Positions 36,600 through 45,557 of a stretch of 64,000 nt of DNA are shown piece after piece (within the stretch, counting starts at the first letter, position 1; each line of letters begins with the position of its first letter). A program made the position numbers and the translations under genes. Source of the stretch: Alphaproteobacteria bacterium (GTDB lineage Bacteria > Pseudomonadota > Alphaproteobacteria > SMXS01); assembly GCA_028284945.1 (NCBI GenBank), contig JANQQJ010000004.1:17928-81927 (forward strand), read 5' to 3'. The notes beneath the pieces are model-generated. The model ran no database searches. It was given only the letters and a program-made list of their open reading frames with translations, and had not been told where the DNA came from.

Positions 36600-37547
36600 A
36601 TGGTTACATTCGAAGATCGGGTCGATCCGGAACTGATGGTTGGGTTTCCAAAGGAAACCGAGGCGTTCTTTGCCATGATCGGGCCGGATATGTCGGCCGT
36701 GCGCGCCATGCGGCTGGAGCAGCTTGGCACTGCGGTTGAAGCGATGCCGCCATTCATGGGCACCGAAGAGGTCGTTAATATACCAGGGCTGAATGGGGCG
36801 CCTGACGTACCGGTGCGGTGCTATCGCCCTGATGCACCGAAGTACCCCGATGCGGCAATGGTCTGGCTACACGGCGGTGGCTACATCATGGGGGAAGCCG
36901 AAGACCTGCCGGTCTATCGCTACACACCGCTAATGCATGTGTTTTCGGTTGATTACCGCATGGCGCCCGAACACCGGTCTCCAGCGGGCGTTGAAGACGC
37001 CTGCGCAGCCATCGAATGGGTTGCGGCCAACGCGGCCGAGCTTGGTATCGATCCCAAGAAAATTATCCTGGGCGGGCCAAGCGGCGGTGGTGGTCTGGCT
37101 GCGGGCGCTGCGCTCTTGAACCGAGACCGCGGCGGACCGGAACTGCTTTATCAGCTACTAATCTATCCCATGATCGACGACACCCATGACACGCCGTCCG
37201 GCCATATGGACATTCCGGGCTGGACCTGGAATCGGGAAATCTCGCTGCTAGCCTGGAGCATGTATGTCGAAGAAGATGGTGCGTCGTGCTATGCAGCCGC
37301 GTCGCGAGCCGAAGATCTTTCGGGCTTGCCACCGGCCTATATCATGACCGGCGATCTGGACCTGTTCCGTGATGAAGATATTCAATATGCGATGCGGCTG
37401 TCCGCGGCGGGTGTGCCGGTCGACCTAGCGGTGTTCCCCGGAGCACCGCATGGCTTCGATCTTCTTGCCCCCGATGCCGCCGTCAGCAAACGCGCCATCG
37501 TGCACATTCTGGAGTCGCTGGACCAGGTTCTGGCAAAAGCGGGTTAG
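36600..37547 (+). CDS. Alpha/beta hydrolase, hormone-sensitive lipase-like
   Basis: Has 315 residues. The oxyanion motif HGGGY is present. The nucleophile elbow is GPSGGGGLAAG in place of the usual GDSAGG, keeping the Ser. The Asp is in GDLDLFRDED and the His in GAPHGFD. Substrates are short-chain esters in this family; none is evident here. A ribosome site GAGGGT lies before ATG 36600. The stop overlaps that of the secretin gene by 4 nt. Confidence 0.88.
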   Translation: MVTFEDRVDPELMVGFPKETEAFFAMIGPDMSAVRAMRLEQLGTAVEAMPPFMGTEEVVNIPGLNGAPDVPVRCYRPDAPKYPDAAMVWLHGGGYIMGEAEDLPVYRYTPLMHVFSVDYRMAPEHRSPAGVEDACAAIEWVAANAAELGIDPKKIILGGPSGGGGLAAGAALLNRDRGGPELLYQLLIYPMIDDTHDTPSGHMDIPGWTWNREISLLAWSMYVEEDGASCYAAASRAEDLSGLPPAYIMTGDLDLFRDEDIQYAMRLSAAGVPVDLAVFPGAPHGFDLLAPDAAVSKRAIVHILESLDQVLAKAG

Positions 37548-39211
37548 TCGGTCGCGGTGCCTTGCTGCTCAAATTTGCCTTCAATAAGCGACCGTTGGAT
37601 ATCGCGAATGGGGATTGGGCTGGTATCACGCGTCCAGATGTGAGGCGTCAGATAGACGATGACCTCTTGCTCGCGGTTGACTTCTTCCTGTTGCGCAAAG
37701 AACAAATTAAGACCAGGAATATGCCTCAGCCCGGGCAAGCCGGAATTACCTGTCACACCTTCCTTCTTATAAAGCCCGCCAATCACGATCGTTCTGCCAC
37801 TCTTGATATCCATTGTCGTGCTGGCAGAGTTCTTGTCTGTCGAAACAGTCGCGGAATCGGATGAAGACAAAAATTCTGATTCCTCAACATGGAGCTGCAC
37901 GCGTACGATCTCATCGCCCAACACCTTTGGCGTGATCCGAAGCGTGACGCCAGCACTGATTGGACGTGTCGAACGAACGGGTGTACTGCCGCCGAATTGA
38001 GCATCCTCGACAATGACATATCGATCCTGCGTTATGCTTATGCTCGCCGTTTCATGGCTCAAAGTCGAAGCATAGGGCCGTGACAGAATGCGGGCATGGT
38101 CATCCCGTACCAGCAGGTCAAGCATTGCTGTCAGTTGCGTCGGCGTGCTCGACCCTTCTAGGAAACTGAACGTAATCGCATCCGTAAACGCACCCCCCGG
38201 AACAAAGTCGATTGCGCTAAACTCACCACTACCGCCATTTGTGATGCTTGACCCAAGTCGCGTAATCGCTGCGACATCAGCCTCAATAATCAGCGCTTCT
38301 ATAATGACATGCGGACGTTCCTGATCAGCGAACTGAAGTAGCGATATGGCCGCTTCAACCTGTTCATAAGGACCAGCGATAATGACAATGTTCGTTCCCG
38401 GTAGCGGTGCGACTGCAAGCCGGCCGGCGGGTGGCCCGCCGGGATAGTCACCCGAGTTCTGTTCACTAGAGCTCTGCTCGCTCACCACAGACCCATCAGA
38501 GGAAACCGATATAACCTCCCCCTCCGAGGACTCGACCACTGTCTCAACCGAACCTTCGCCCTCGCCTGACTCGTCCCCGCCTCCGCCATATGGATCACCA
38601 CCGACAACACCGAAGCCCGGCGCAAGTTGGCCAATCATCTGGACTGCTACTTCAGCATCAAGGTGTTTCAGTGCGAGCTGAGTTCGAACCAGGCGCTCCT
38701 TGTCGTCATCTGAGGCAGCGGCATCTTCGTCAATTGAAGCGCCATAGGAGAAGATGAAAATACCGTTGCGTTTCGATACGGCCACACCGGCAGGGGTGAC
38801 CATCAGATTGAGCGCCCGCTCCAACGGTAGATTTTCAAACCGAACTGTCGACCTACCGTGCAGGCCAACATTGGCCAGGCTATAGGATACCTTGCTTTGC
38901 TCCAGAATAGTCTGGACAAGCTCCGGCAAACTTGCGTTCTCGACATGCACGGTAACCATCGCGTCGGTGCCGTCTGCTGTCGGCGTCACTTGAAGGGCAT
39001 GGATGGCACTGGCCTGCTGCGCCTGACGCTCCGCCTCGATCTTGGCACTTTGCGCCAGATAAGACTCAATGAACGCCTCGGTTTCAGCATCCAGTTCTTC
39101 AGGTGAACTAATGCATGCGGCCAGCGCGGGCAGGCAAACAATGGCAAGGCCCGCCCTGCGGCAAACCGAACCGATAGCCCGAAGCCGGGTTCTATATGGG
39201 CGTAACATCAT
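37544..39211 (-). CDS. Orphan secretin-family lipoprotein
   Basis: Has 555 residues from ATG 39211 (ATG 39208 and an upstream start are alternatives). A long basic N-region leads to the lipobox LAAC-I at Cys33. An STN domain follows (ENASLPELVQTIL, FENLPLERAL), then an acidic Gly/Ser/Glu-rich insert, an N-domain with ARLAVAPLPGTNIVII, and the secretin C-terminal domain with SGRTIVIGGLYK and PGLRHIPGLNLFF. It should form an outer-membrane pore for a type II or type IV pilus-like system; no such partner gene is here. Confidence 0.82.
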   Translation of the reverse strand: MMLRPYRTRLRAIGSVCRRAGLAIVCLPALAACISSPEELDAETEAFIESYLAQSAKIEAERQAQQASAIHALQVTPTADGTDAMVTVHVENASLPELVQTILEQSKVSYSLANVGLHGRSTVRFENLPLERALNLMVTPAGVAVSKRNGIFIFSYGASIDEDAAASDDDKERLVRTQLALKHLDAEVAVQMIGQLAPGFGVVGGDPYGGGGDESGEGEGSVETVVESSEGEVISVSSDGSVVSEQSSSEQNSGDYPGGPPAGRLAVAPLPGTNIVIIAGPYEQVEAAISLLQFADQERPHVIIEALIIEADVAAITRLGSSITNGGSGEFSAIDFVPGGAFTDAITFSFLEGSSTPTQLTAMLDLLVRDDHARILSRPYASTLSHETASISITQDRYVIVEDAQFGGSTPVRSTRPISAGVTLRITPKVLGDEIVRVQLHVEESEFLSSSDSATVSTDKNSASTTMDIKSGRTIVIGGLYKKEGVTGNSGLPGLRHIPGLNLFFAQQEEVNREQEVIVYLTPHIWTRDTSPIPIRDIQRSLIEGKFEQQGTATD

Positions 39212-39342
39212 ACGTGGCGCATAAAGCGAAGTTGCATGTTTTGCGCGTTCGGCGCTCATCGTCGAACGCTCTACAGACAACCCTATCGCAAAAAGTCACT
39301 GATCGCGACAAACCACCGGTTGGCAAGAGCCTCGCTCTGAAA

Positions 39343-39801
39343 TCAGGCGCCTTCTTCCGTTTGATCCTCGCCCTCTTCCATCGCAGGTTCAGGTATTCCT
39401 TCTTCCTCCTCTTGCGGCGGAAGATGTTCTTCCTCACACGCGGCAATCGCGGCCGTCACAGCCTCGTTGACGTCCTCAGGGGTTTCGTCATGGATCGTGA
39501 CAGTACCATCTTCGTTGGTCTGGACGTGTTCTGCCGGAAGCAGCTCATGAATTGCGTTAATCGCACATTCACAATTGGCCTCGTGTTCGGTCGCTTCCAG
39601 GCACTGTTTCTGAAACGCAGCCACGTTTTCCGGGGAATGCCCAGATGCCGCATCCTCAGAACCCGCTTCTTCCGGTGCTGCTTCTTCCGTCGCGTCCGGT
39701 GCCATGGTGTCGTCAGCCGGCGCACTGTCCGACTCGGGTTGACCGCAGGCCGCCAATAGAACCACAAGACCTGCTGCAATCTGTATACGAATGCCAAGCA
39801 T
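39343..39801 (-). CDS. Small acidic lipoprotein with Cys-Glu-Cys motif (paralogue 3)
   Basis: Has 152 residues from ATG 39801 behind GAGAGGGGT. The lipobox is LAAC-G. A Glu/Ala/Asp-rich linker follows, then QKQCLEATE and NCECAINAI, and later IAACEEEH, an arrangement matching the paralogues at 3331 and 3680. The C-terminus is a Glu-rich tail. It precedes the secretin gene on the same strand with 131 bp between, so it may be co-expressed and could be a pilotin-like partner; this is a guess. Confidence 0.75.
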   Translation of the reverse strand: MLGIRIQIAAGLVVLLAACGQPESDSAPADDTMAPDATEEAAPEEAGSEDAASGHSPENVAAFQKQCLEATEHEANCECAINAIHELLPAEHVQTNEDGTVTIHDETPEDVNEAVTAAIAACEEEHLPPQEEEEGIPEPAMEEGEDQTEEGA

Positions 39802-39949
39802 CAACTACCCCTCTCTCAATCTTCTTGACTAAGGCGACAATCCTAAAGCATTGCGGCGACACGTCGAGTCAAATGAGGCTAAATTACGACTCTGAGATAC
39901 ACAAACATTTGCCGTCAATATGCGGACAACCAAAACCGGAAGGCAGAAA

Positions 39950-40780
39950 ATGGCGATTAAACTCCTGATCGTGGATGCCTATACGGCGAATGGGCGAAAA
40001 AGCGCGATTGATGCCAAGGCGACCTGCGCCGGCCCATTGTTTGAACGCGCTGTTCGGACCCACGCTTCAGATGCTGACATCGACATCTTGGAATTCGACG
40101 ATGCCGCAGCTGTGCCACCTGCCTCTGTTCCCGACTATGACGGTGTTATATGGAGCGGTTCGAACCTGACAATTCACCGCCGCAATCCGCTGATCGACGC
40201 CCAAATTGCGCTCGCCCGCGCGCTCTATGACGCGAAAGTGCCTCAATTCGGGTGCTGCTATGGCATTCAACTCGGCGCTGTCGCTGCCGGTGGCGACGTT
40301 CTGGCCAATCCGAACGGTCCGGAAATCGGATATGCCCGTGACGTAACCCTGACTGACGCGGGGCGGGCACACCCGATGTACCAGGGCAAGGCCCATCGCT
40401 TCGACGCGCTATGCTGGCATTCCGACACGGTCACAAAATTACCGGAAGAGGCTGACCTGCTGGCCAGCAATGAGAATTCACGCGTTCAGGCTGCGATCTT
40501 CCGGCGGAATGGCGGGGAGTTCTGGGCAACCCAGTATCACTTGGAGTTCGATGGCTATGAGATCGCCAGCCTGGTCACCGGATACCAGAACCACTTGATC
40601 AAAACCGGCGTTTTTTCGGATGCCGAAGCGGTCGACGCATATGCCGATAACATGCTGTCCATCAAGGGCTGGGAAGCCGACCTGGCCAACGTTCCGGCTG
40701 AATTGGCGGCGGTCTCCGATCCGATGATCCGGACCGCGGAGATCGGTAACTGGCTTAAGCATCTGGAAAACCAAAGCTAA
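39950..40780 (+). CDS. Class I glutamine amidotransferase-like protein
   Basis: Has 276 residues. ATG 39950 (MAIKLLIVDA) follows GGAAGG. The triad is Cys in FGCCYGIQLGAV and His/Glu in QYHLEFDG, matching stand-alone type 1 GATases of the GMP-synthase-like branch. The C-terminal about 60 residues (WEADLANVPAEL) is extra. The ammonia acceptor is unknown; members like this include gamma-glutamyl hydrolases. It has no obvious operon partner; the desaturase gene follows 62 bp later. Confidence 0.85.
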   Translation: MAIKLLIVDAYTANGRKSAIDAKATCAGPLFERAVRTHASDADIDILEFDDAAAVPPASVPDYDGVIWSGSNLTIHRRNPLIDAQIALARALYDAKVPQFGCCYGIQLGAVAAGGDVLANPNGPEIGYARDVTLTDAGRAHPMYQGKAHRFDALCWHSDTVTKLPEEADLLASNENSRVQAAIFRRNGGEFWATQYHLEFDGYEIASLVTGYQNHLIKTGVFSDAEAVDAYADNMLSIKGWEADLANVPAELAAVSDPMIRTAEIGNWLKHLENQS

Positions 40781-40842
40781 CGTCCCGCTGTACTTATCCA
40801 CTGGTTCGTCTATGGTGCAGACGAGCTTGAGGGGAATACACT

Positions 40843-41874
40843 GTGACATATAGCGTGGAGCGCGACCCGGCGGTCCTTACGGAGCCGGTAAAAAGCGCTG
40901 AACGCGCGGAGCACCAGTTCTTCCGGTCCTATCAGCCTGAGCCGCATTTTTCCCGCACGCGTGAGATTCTTGAACGCCACCCTGGCGTCAAAGACCTCGT
41001 CGGCCGGAACCCCTGGACCTTGGCCATCATTGTTGGCGTCTGCGCGGCACAGATTGCAGGCGCCTGGCTTCTCAGCGACTCCCCCTGGTGGGTTGCCCTT
41101 ATTGCGGCCTATCTGGTCGGTGCCTTCTTCACGCACGCACTTTGGGCGATGATTCACGACTGTGTTCACTGCCGCGTTTTGAAGGGTGAAGTGCCGAATC
41201 GGCTGGCAGGCATTTTGGCCAATCTGACAATGGTCGTGCCGACCTCGACGTCGTTCGAGAAATATCATCTTCGCCATCACGTCTATCAAGGCGTCTACGA
41301 GCACGATTGCGACCTTCCTGGGAACTGGGAGGTCAAATTGTTTTCCGGCACCGTTCTGGGGCGGATGTGCTGGATGCTGGTATTCCCGATCCTGCTGATC
41401 TTTCGCCCATCACGCATGACGGCTGGACCGCTATGGGACCGATGGCTCGTGCTGAACTTTGCGATTGTCGTCGCATTTGACGTGGCAGTTTTCTATCTGC
41501 TGGGCCCGGTCGCATTGCTGTACTTAGCCCTGTCCATGCTGTTCGCGCTGGGCCTGCACCCGTTAGGCGCCCGCTGGATTCAGGAACACTTCACCTCAAA
41601 CCCCGAGCAAGAGACCTATAGCTATTACGGGCCGCTGAACCGGGTACAGCTCAATATCGGTTATCACAACGAACATCATGATTTTCCGGGGATTCCCTGG
41701 AACCGGTTGCCCGAACTCAGGCGCATCGCTGCTGATGCCTACGACCCGCTGGCGTCGCATCCGTCATGGACAAGACTGATGATCAACTTCGCGCTGTTCG
41801 GCGACCCCGATGTTTCAGGGCGCGTGGTTCGGTCAGAGCGACGGCCGAAGCAAATCCCAGCGGCAGCAGAATAA
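40843..41874 (+). CDS. Sphingolipid delta-4 desaturase-like fatty acid desaturase
   Basis: Has 343 residues from GTG 40843 with TTGAGGGG upstream. The three His boxes are HDCVH (105-109), HLRHH (142-146) and HNEHH (275-279). The segment ETYSYYGPLNRVQLNIGYH and the following HDFPGIPWNRLPELRRIA match eukaryotic DES1 (sphingolipid delta-4 desaturase) more closely than acyl-lipid desaturases. Four to six membrane segments are evident. It would oxidise the sphingoid base of a ceramide if sphingolipids are made; no serine palmitoyltransferase gene lies in the window. Confidence 0.8.
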   Translation: MTYSVERDPAVLTEPVKSAERAEHQFFRSYQPEPHFSRTREILERHPGVKDLVGRNPWTLAIIVGVCAAQIAGAWLLSDSPWWVALIAAYLVGAFFTHALWAMIHDCVHCRVLKGEVPNRLAGILANLTMVVPTSTSFEKYHLRHHVYQGVYEHDCDLPGNWEVKLFSGTVLGRMCWMLVFPILLIFRPSRMTAGPLWDRWLVLNFAIVVAFDVAVFYLLGPVALLYLALSMLFALGLHPLGARWIQEHFTSNPEQETYSYYGPLNRVQLNIGYHNEHHDFPGIPWNRLPELRRIAADAYDPLASHPSWTRLMINFALFGDPDVSGRVVRSERRPKQIPAAAE

Positions 41875-41877
41875 CTG

Positions 41878-42315
41878 CTACCCCGAGCCTAACAACGCGT
41901 CGAGGCGGTCACTCATATCCGCATAAGCGCCGCGGAGCCCCTCGCCCATGGCATCGGCATCAGCACCGGGCGTCGGCGTGAACACACCATCCCATAAGAG
42001 CTGGCAGGACTGGTCGCCTGCCGCCTGCAGTGTCAAGGTGACGCTATAGGCCTCCATGCCCAGCGGCTGCCCCTTGGTCAGCGTATAAGTCAGGCGGTGC
42101 TTGTCGTGATCAAGCTCATCAAGACTGTGCTGAACCGCGCCAACGCTGGGCAGCACGATATCCCGCAGCATGCCGACGCCTTCGCCCGTCAGTGAAATAC
42201 TCCCCTCATCACCCCCGACAACCCAGCCGAGCAGTGAGCCGAAGTCCGAAACCACCTCCCAAACCCTGGACAGTGATGCGCTGATCGTCTGTTCATAGTG
42301 GACCTTCTCGCTCAT
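41878..42315 (-). CDS. SRPBCC-superfamily protein
   Basis: Has 145 residues from ATG 42315, chosen for the ribosome site AAGGAG directly before MSEKVHYEQ. The helix-grip START-like fold is indicated by SLSRVWEVVSDFGSLLGWVVG, by the Gly-rich GEGVGMLRDI and by the final helix LRGAYADMSDRLDALLG. These proteins bind hydrophobic ligands or act as cyclases/aromatases. It converges with the desaturase gene (3 nt between stops). Confidence 0.75.
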   Translation of the reverse strand: MSEKVHYEQTISASLSRVWEVVSDFGSLLGWVVGGDEGSISLTGEGVGMLRDIVLPSVGAVQHSLDELDHDKHRLTYTLTKGQPLGMEAYSVTLTLQAAGDQSCQLLWDGVFTPTPGADADAMGEGLRGAYADMSDRLDALLGSG

Positions 42316-42431
42316 GCTCTGCTCCTTCACACTGGAATGAAGCCGGACCATAGACTGACAACCCCAATACAACAATCACGCTTAACTTTAGCCTGGGGTC
42401 TGCGCTAGGGTCGTGGCACTGCAGCGGGGAG

Positions 42432-43787
42432 ATGCAGCACTTTCGCCTAGCCTGGTTCCCCGGCCATCAATTGACGGAGAGCATCAACGTGCGCGCAGCC
42501 CCCTTCTTCCCCGGTCAGAAAATGAGCACGATGTTCACCATGTCGGGTGACGATGCTTCATTGCATTTCGACATCAACAATCTGACGCCGAAGCAGATTG
42601 AGGACGACGAATCCAACAAGGACCTGATGGGGTTTCTTCAGGTCGCGCTGGTCGGCCTGGGAAAGCCAGCAGACCACGTCGCCATGTATGAGCATTTTGC
42701 CCCGGCGCCCTGGCCGGATCGGCTGGCGACCTATACCGAGTTCTTCAAGAAAATGGGCCTTGATCCGATCCCGCCCGAACACCGGCACCTCCACCCAAAA
42801 GCCGGGTTCTATGATTCAATCGCTGCAAACCTGCCTGACACAGACAGCGTCACGCTCTATATGACCAGCGGCACCAACGGCGTCCTGCACAACGACCCGG
42901 CCGCCTATGCGGTCAGCCAGAATGTGAATTCAAAGGTGCACTTTGCCGAGAACGCACCGGGCTTTGGCATCCCGGTCCCAAACACGTTGCTGACGACGAA
43001 GGGGAACCTCGGCTCCGACCAGGTTCGCGCCTTTATGGAAAAATACGGCAACAAGATCATCCTGAAGACCCTGGGGCTCGCTGGGGCGCGCAATGTGACA
43101 CCGGTCAACAGCCTGCAGGAATGCATCGATTATGTGGCCGAATACCACGACGGCATGGAAGTAATCCTGCAGCAACGGCTGGACCTGGCCGACTACACCG
43201 AAATGACCGCCGACCTGCTGGTCACCGATAATGACATCAGCATTTCCAATGTGCGGCAGATCATGTTTGCCGACGGCATCTGGGTCGGCAATCTGATCGG
43301 TCCGGATGTCACACTTACAGACGACCATAAAAAGGCCCTGATCCAGGTCGGCGAATATGCCCGCGCGCAAGGCTATGTCGAGCCAGAAGGCGTCAACTGC
43401 GGCGTGGACTACTTCATCGGCAAGAATGGGGAGTTCCTGGTCACCGAAATCAACGCGCGCTGGACCGGCGGGATTTTCCCCGCCGAAATGATCCGCCGGG
43501 TCGGCGCTGAAGATGAAACCTGCGTTGCCTTTGTCGACCTTTGTACAGGGCCCAAGTTCGATAGCTATACCCGCTTCGTGGAAAAGTACCTCTATAGGAA
43601 CAGCGATGCGCCTTTTGCCGTTATACCGCTTGGATTCAGTCCTATTCCTCAGAAGCTGGAGACCGGTGACAGTTTCTTTACCTGGCAGGTGATCGCCGGC
43701 GACTTCGAGGCGTTCAAACAAACCCGCCGTGACGAACTGGGTGCTGGCGCCATGGACCGCGCCGACTCCATCAGCGTCCTGCTTTAA
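42432..43787 (+). CDS. ATP-grasp ligase-like protein
   Basis: Has 451 residues from ATG 42432; a shorter start at 42522 (MSTMFTM) is possible, and the ribosome site does not decide. The C-terminal half is an ATP-grasp fold: IILKTLGLAGARNVTPV, the Mg-binding VNCGVDYFIG and VTEINARWTGG. The N-terminal 150 residues do not resemble a family I know. Substrates would be a carboxylate and an amine or thiol. It is 3 nt from the MBL hydrolase gene, so the pair is one unit. Confidence 0.7.
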   Translation: MQHFRLAWFPGHQLTESINVRAAPFFPGQKMSTMFTMSGDDASLHFDINNLTPKQIEDDESNKDLMGFLQVALVGLGKPADHVAMYEHFAPAPWPDRLATYTEFFKKMGLDPIPPEHRHLHPKAGFYDSIAANLPDTDSVTLYMTSGTNGVLHNDPAAYAVSQNVNSKVHFAENAPGFGIPVPNTLLTTKGNLGSDQVRAFMEKYGNKIILKTLGLAGARNVTPVNSLQECIDYVAEYHDGMEVILQQRLDLADYTEMTADLLVTDNDISISNVRQIMFADGIWVGNLIGPDVTLTDDHKKALIQVGEYARAQGYVEPEGVNCGVDYFIGKNGEFLVTEINARWTGGIFPAEMIRRVGAEDETCVAFVDLCTGPKFDSYTRFVEKYLYRNSDAPFAVIPLGFSPIPQKLETGDSFFTWQVIAGDFEAFKQTRRDELGAGAMDRADSISVLL

Positions 43788-43790
43788 CCC

Positions 43791-44675
43791 ATGGCAAAGT
43801 TTGCCCAATGGACCATCGGTGACGTTACGGTCACCCAGATCGTCGAACTGACGTTTCAGGGGCTGGAAGACTTCCTGCCCGATGCGACACCGGAAGCGGT
43901 GCTGCCGATAGAGTGGTTGCAGCCGGACTTTATTACACCGGAAGGGGTGTTGCGCTTCAGCATCCATGCTCTGGTGATCGATACCGGCGACCAGCGGATT
44001 GTTGTCGATACCTGCGTCGGGAATGACAAACCGCGGGAATTTTTCCCCGACTGGCACATGCTTCAGACGGACTTCCTATCGGACCTGGAAACGGCTGGGT
44101 ATCCAGCTGAGAGCATCGACACCATCCTGTGCACCCATCTGCATCTGGATCATGTTGGCTGGAACACCATGCTTGTTGACGGCAAATGGGTGCCGACATT
44201 CCCTAATGCAAAATGCCTGATCGAGCGCAACGAATTTGCGTTTACCAATGACGAATCAACAAACGAAGACATCGAGCCGTGGCTGCGCGATATGAACCGC
44301 ACGGTCATGGCCGATTCCATTCAGCCATTGGCCGATGCGGGCCTGCTAGAACTGATCGATAATGACCACCGGATTTGCGACGAAGTCCGCCTCATTCCGA
44401 CACCTGGCCACACCATCGGTCATGTCAGTGTCGAAATCTCGTCGAAGGGCGAAAGCGGCCTGATTACCGGTGACTTCATTCATCACCCCTGCCAGTTGGT
44501 GCATCCTGAATGGTCGGTCTCGACCGACTATGATCAGCAACAATCCCGCGAAAGCCGTGGCCGGGTCTTTTCAGCCATCGCCGACACCCCGACGCTGGTC
44601 ATCGGCACCCATTGGCCGCCGCCGACGGCGGGACGCGTCGTTCGAGAGGGCACAGCCTATCGGCTAGAAATATAA
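43791..44675 (+). CDS. MBL-fold hydrolase, lactonase-like
   Basis: Has 294 residues. The metal motif is THLHLDHVGW at about residues 116-125, with a later His in TPGHTIGHV, an Asp in ITGDFIHHP and a His in IGTHWPPP. The HxHxDH pattern and length resemble AHL-lactonase/MBL hydrolases with a small-molecule ester or lactone substrate. It starts 3 nt after the ATP-grasp gene. A hairpin with T-run 68 bp downstream ends the unit. Confidence 0.85.
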   Translation: MAKFAQWTIGDVTVTQIVELTFQGLEDFLPDATPEAVLPIEWLQPDFITPEGVLRFSIHALVIDTGDQRIVVDTCVGNDKPREFFPDWHMLQTDFLSDLETAGYPAESIDTILCTHLHLDHVGWNTMLVDGKWVPTFPNAKCLIERNEFAFTNDESTNEDIEPWLRDMNRTVMADSIQPLADAGLLELIDNDHRICDEVRLIPTPGHTIGHVSVEISSKGESGLITGDFIHHPCQLVHPEWSVSTDYDQQQSRESRGRVFSAIADTPTLVIGTHWPPPTAGRVVREGTAYRLEI

Positions 44676-44742
44676 AGCCTGTTGATCGCCCGAAAAGTAC
44701 CGTCAAACCCATTGCTCAGGGTGCTTGTAAGACTAGTTAAAG

Positions 44743-44767
44743 ACCGGTTCGAGAAGAGCCGGTTTTT
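44743..44767 (+). terminator. Rho-independent terminator
   Basis: An 8-bp stem (ACCGGTTC with GAGCCGGT, including one G-T pair) and a GAGAA loop are followed by TTTTT at 44763-44767. It lies 68 bp after the MBL hydrolase stop and 30 bp before the DUF533 start. Confidence 0.75.
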
Positions 44768-44797
44768 GCGAGTATTTACAAGAAGGATCCGCCAGCG

Positions 44798-45541
44798 ATG
44801 CAAGATGCCACCAACCTACTTAATCAGTTCCTGGGCCAGATCAGCAGCCCGGCACAAAGCGAACCTGCGCCTCAGGGTTCCAGCGCTGGCGGATTGAACC
44901 TTAAAAGTCTGGTCAGCGGTCCAGGCGCCCTGGCGACCGGCGCGGTTGCAGGCGGACTGGCTGGACTGCTTCTGGGGGGCAAGAAGAAGCCGCGCAAAGT
45001 GGCAAAATCAGCGCTGAAGGTCGGCGGTATCGCGCTGGTGGGCGGGCTGGCCTACAAAGCATGGCGCAACTGGCAGAGCCATCAGCAGCCTGCAGCGACA
45101 CCCGCGCAACCCGCCCAGCCAATTGCGCCGCCACCGGCGGATTCAGCCTTTTTGCCAACAACACCGGCGGAAGAAGCCGATCTGAGCCGAGCGCTGATCC
45201 GTGCGATGATCGCAGCGGCAAAGGCCGACGGCCACGTCACACCGGAAGAGCGGCAGAAAATCTCGGGCGAACTTGGCGCACTTGAACTGGACAGCAGCGA
45301 CCAGGCGTTCATCGAAAACGAGCTTGCGCAGCCGCTGGACGTCGACGCGGTCGCGGGCGCGGCCAAAAGCCCTGAACAGGCCGCAGAGATCTACGCCGCC
45401 TCGCTGCTGGCCATCGACCCAACCGGCGCTGCCGAACAAGGCTATCTCGCCATGCTGGCAGCGCGCCTGAAACTTGACCCGGAACTGGTTGCCCATCTGC
45501 ATGCGGAAACCGACGCGATCGTTGAAGCGCAGACGGCCTGA
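44798..45541 (+). CDS. DUF533 / TerB-like inner-membrane-associated protein
   Basis: Has 247 residues, close to E. coli YebE. The start MQDATNLLNQFLGQI is followed by a hydrophobic Gly/Ala/Leu-rich segment at about 45-60 (ATGAVAGGLAGLLLGG), a basic KKKPRK and a second segment. The C-terminal half (ALIRAMIAAAKADGHVTPEE) is the TerB-like domain with acidic metal-binding positions. Function not known in detail; it is common in Proteobacteria and linked to envelope stress. Confidence 0.82.
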   Translation: MQDATNLLNQFLGQISSPAQSEPAPQGSSAGGLNLKSLVSGPGALATGAVAGGLAGLLLGGKKKPRKVAKSALKVGGIALVGGLAYKAWRNWQSHQQPAATPAQPAQPIAPPPADSAFLPTTPAEEADLSRALIRAMIAAAKADGHVTPEERQKISGELGALELDSSDQAFIENELAQPLDVDAVAGAAKSPEQAAEIYAASLLAIDPTGAAEQGYLAMLAARLKLDPELVAHLHAETDAIVEAQTA

Positions 45542-45557
45542 GAGCTGCCCCACCCGC

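Noticed and set aside
42930..44057. A 375-residue minus-strand frame opposite the ATP-grasp and MBL genes
   Set aside because: It spans two well-supported genes and their junction antisense and has no recognisable domain.
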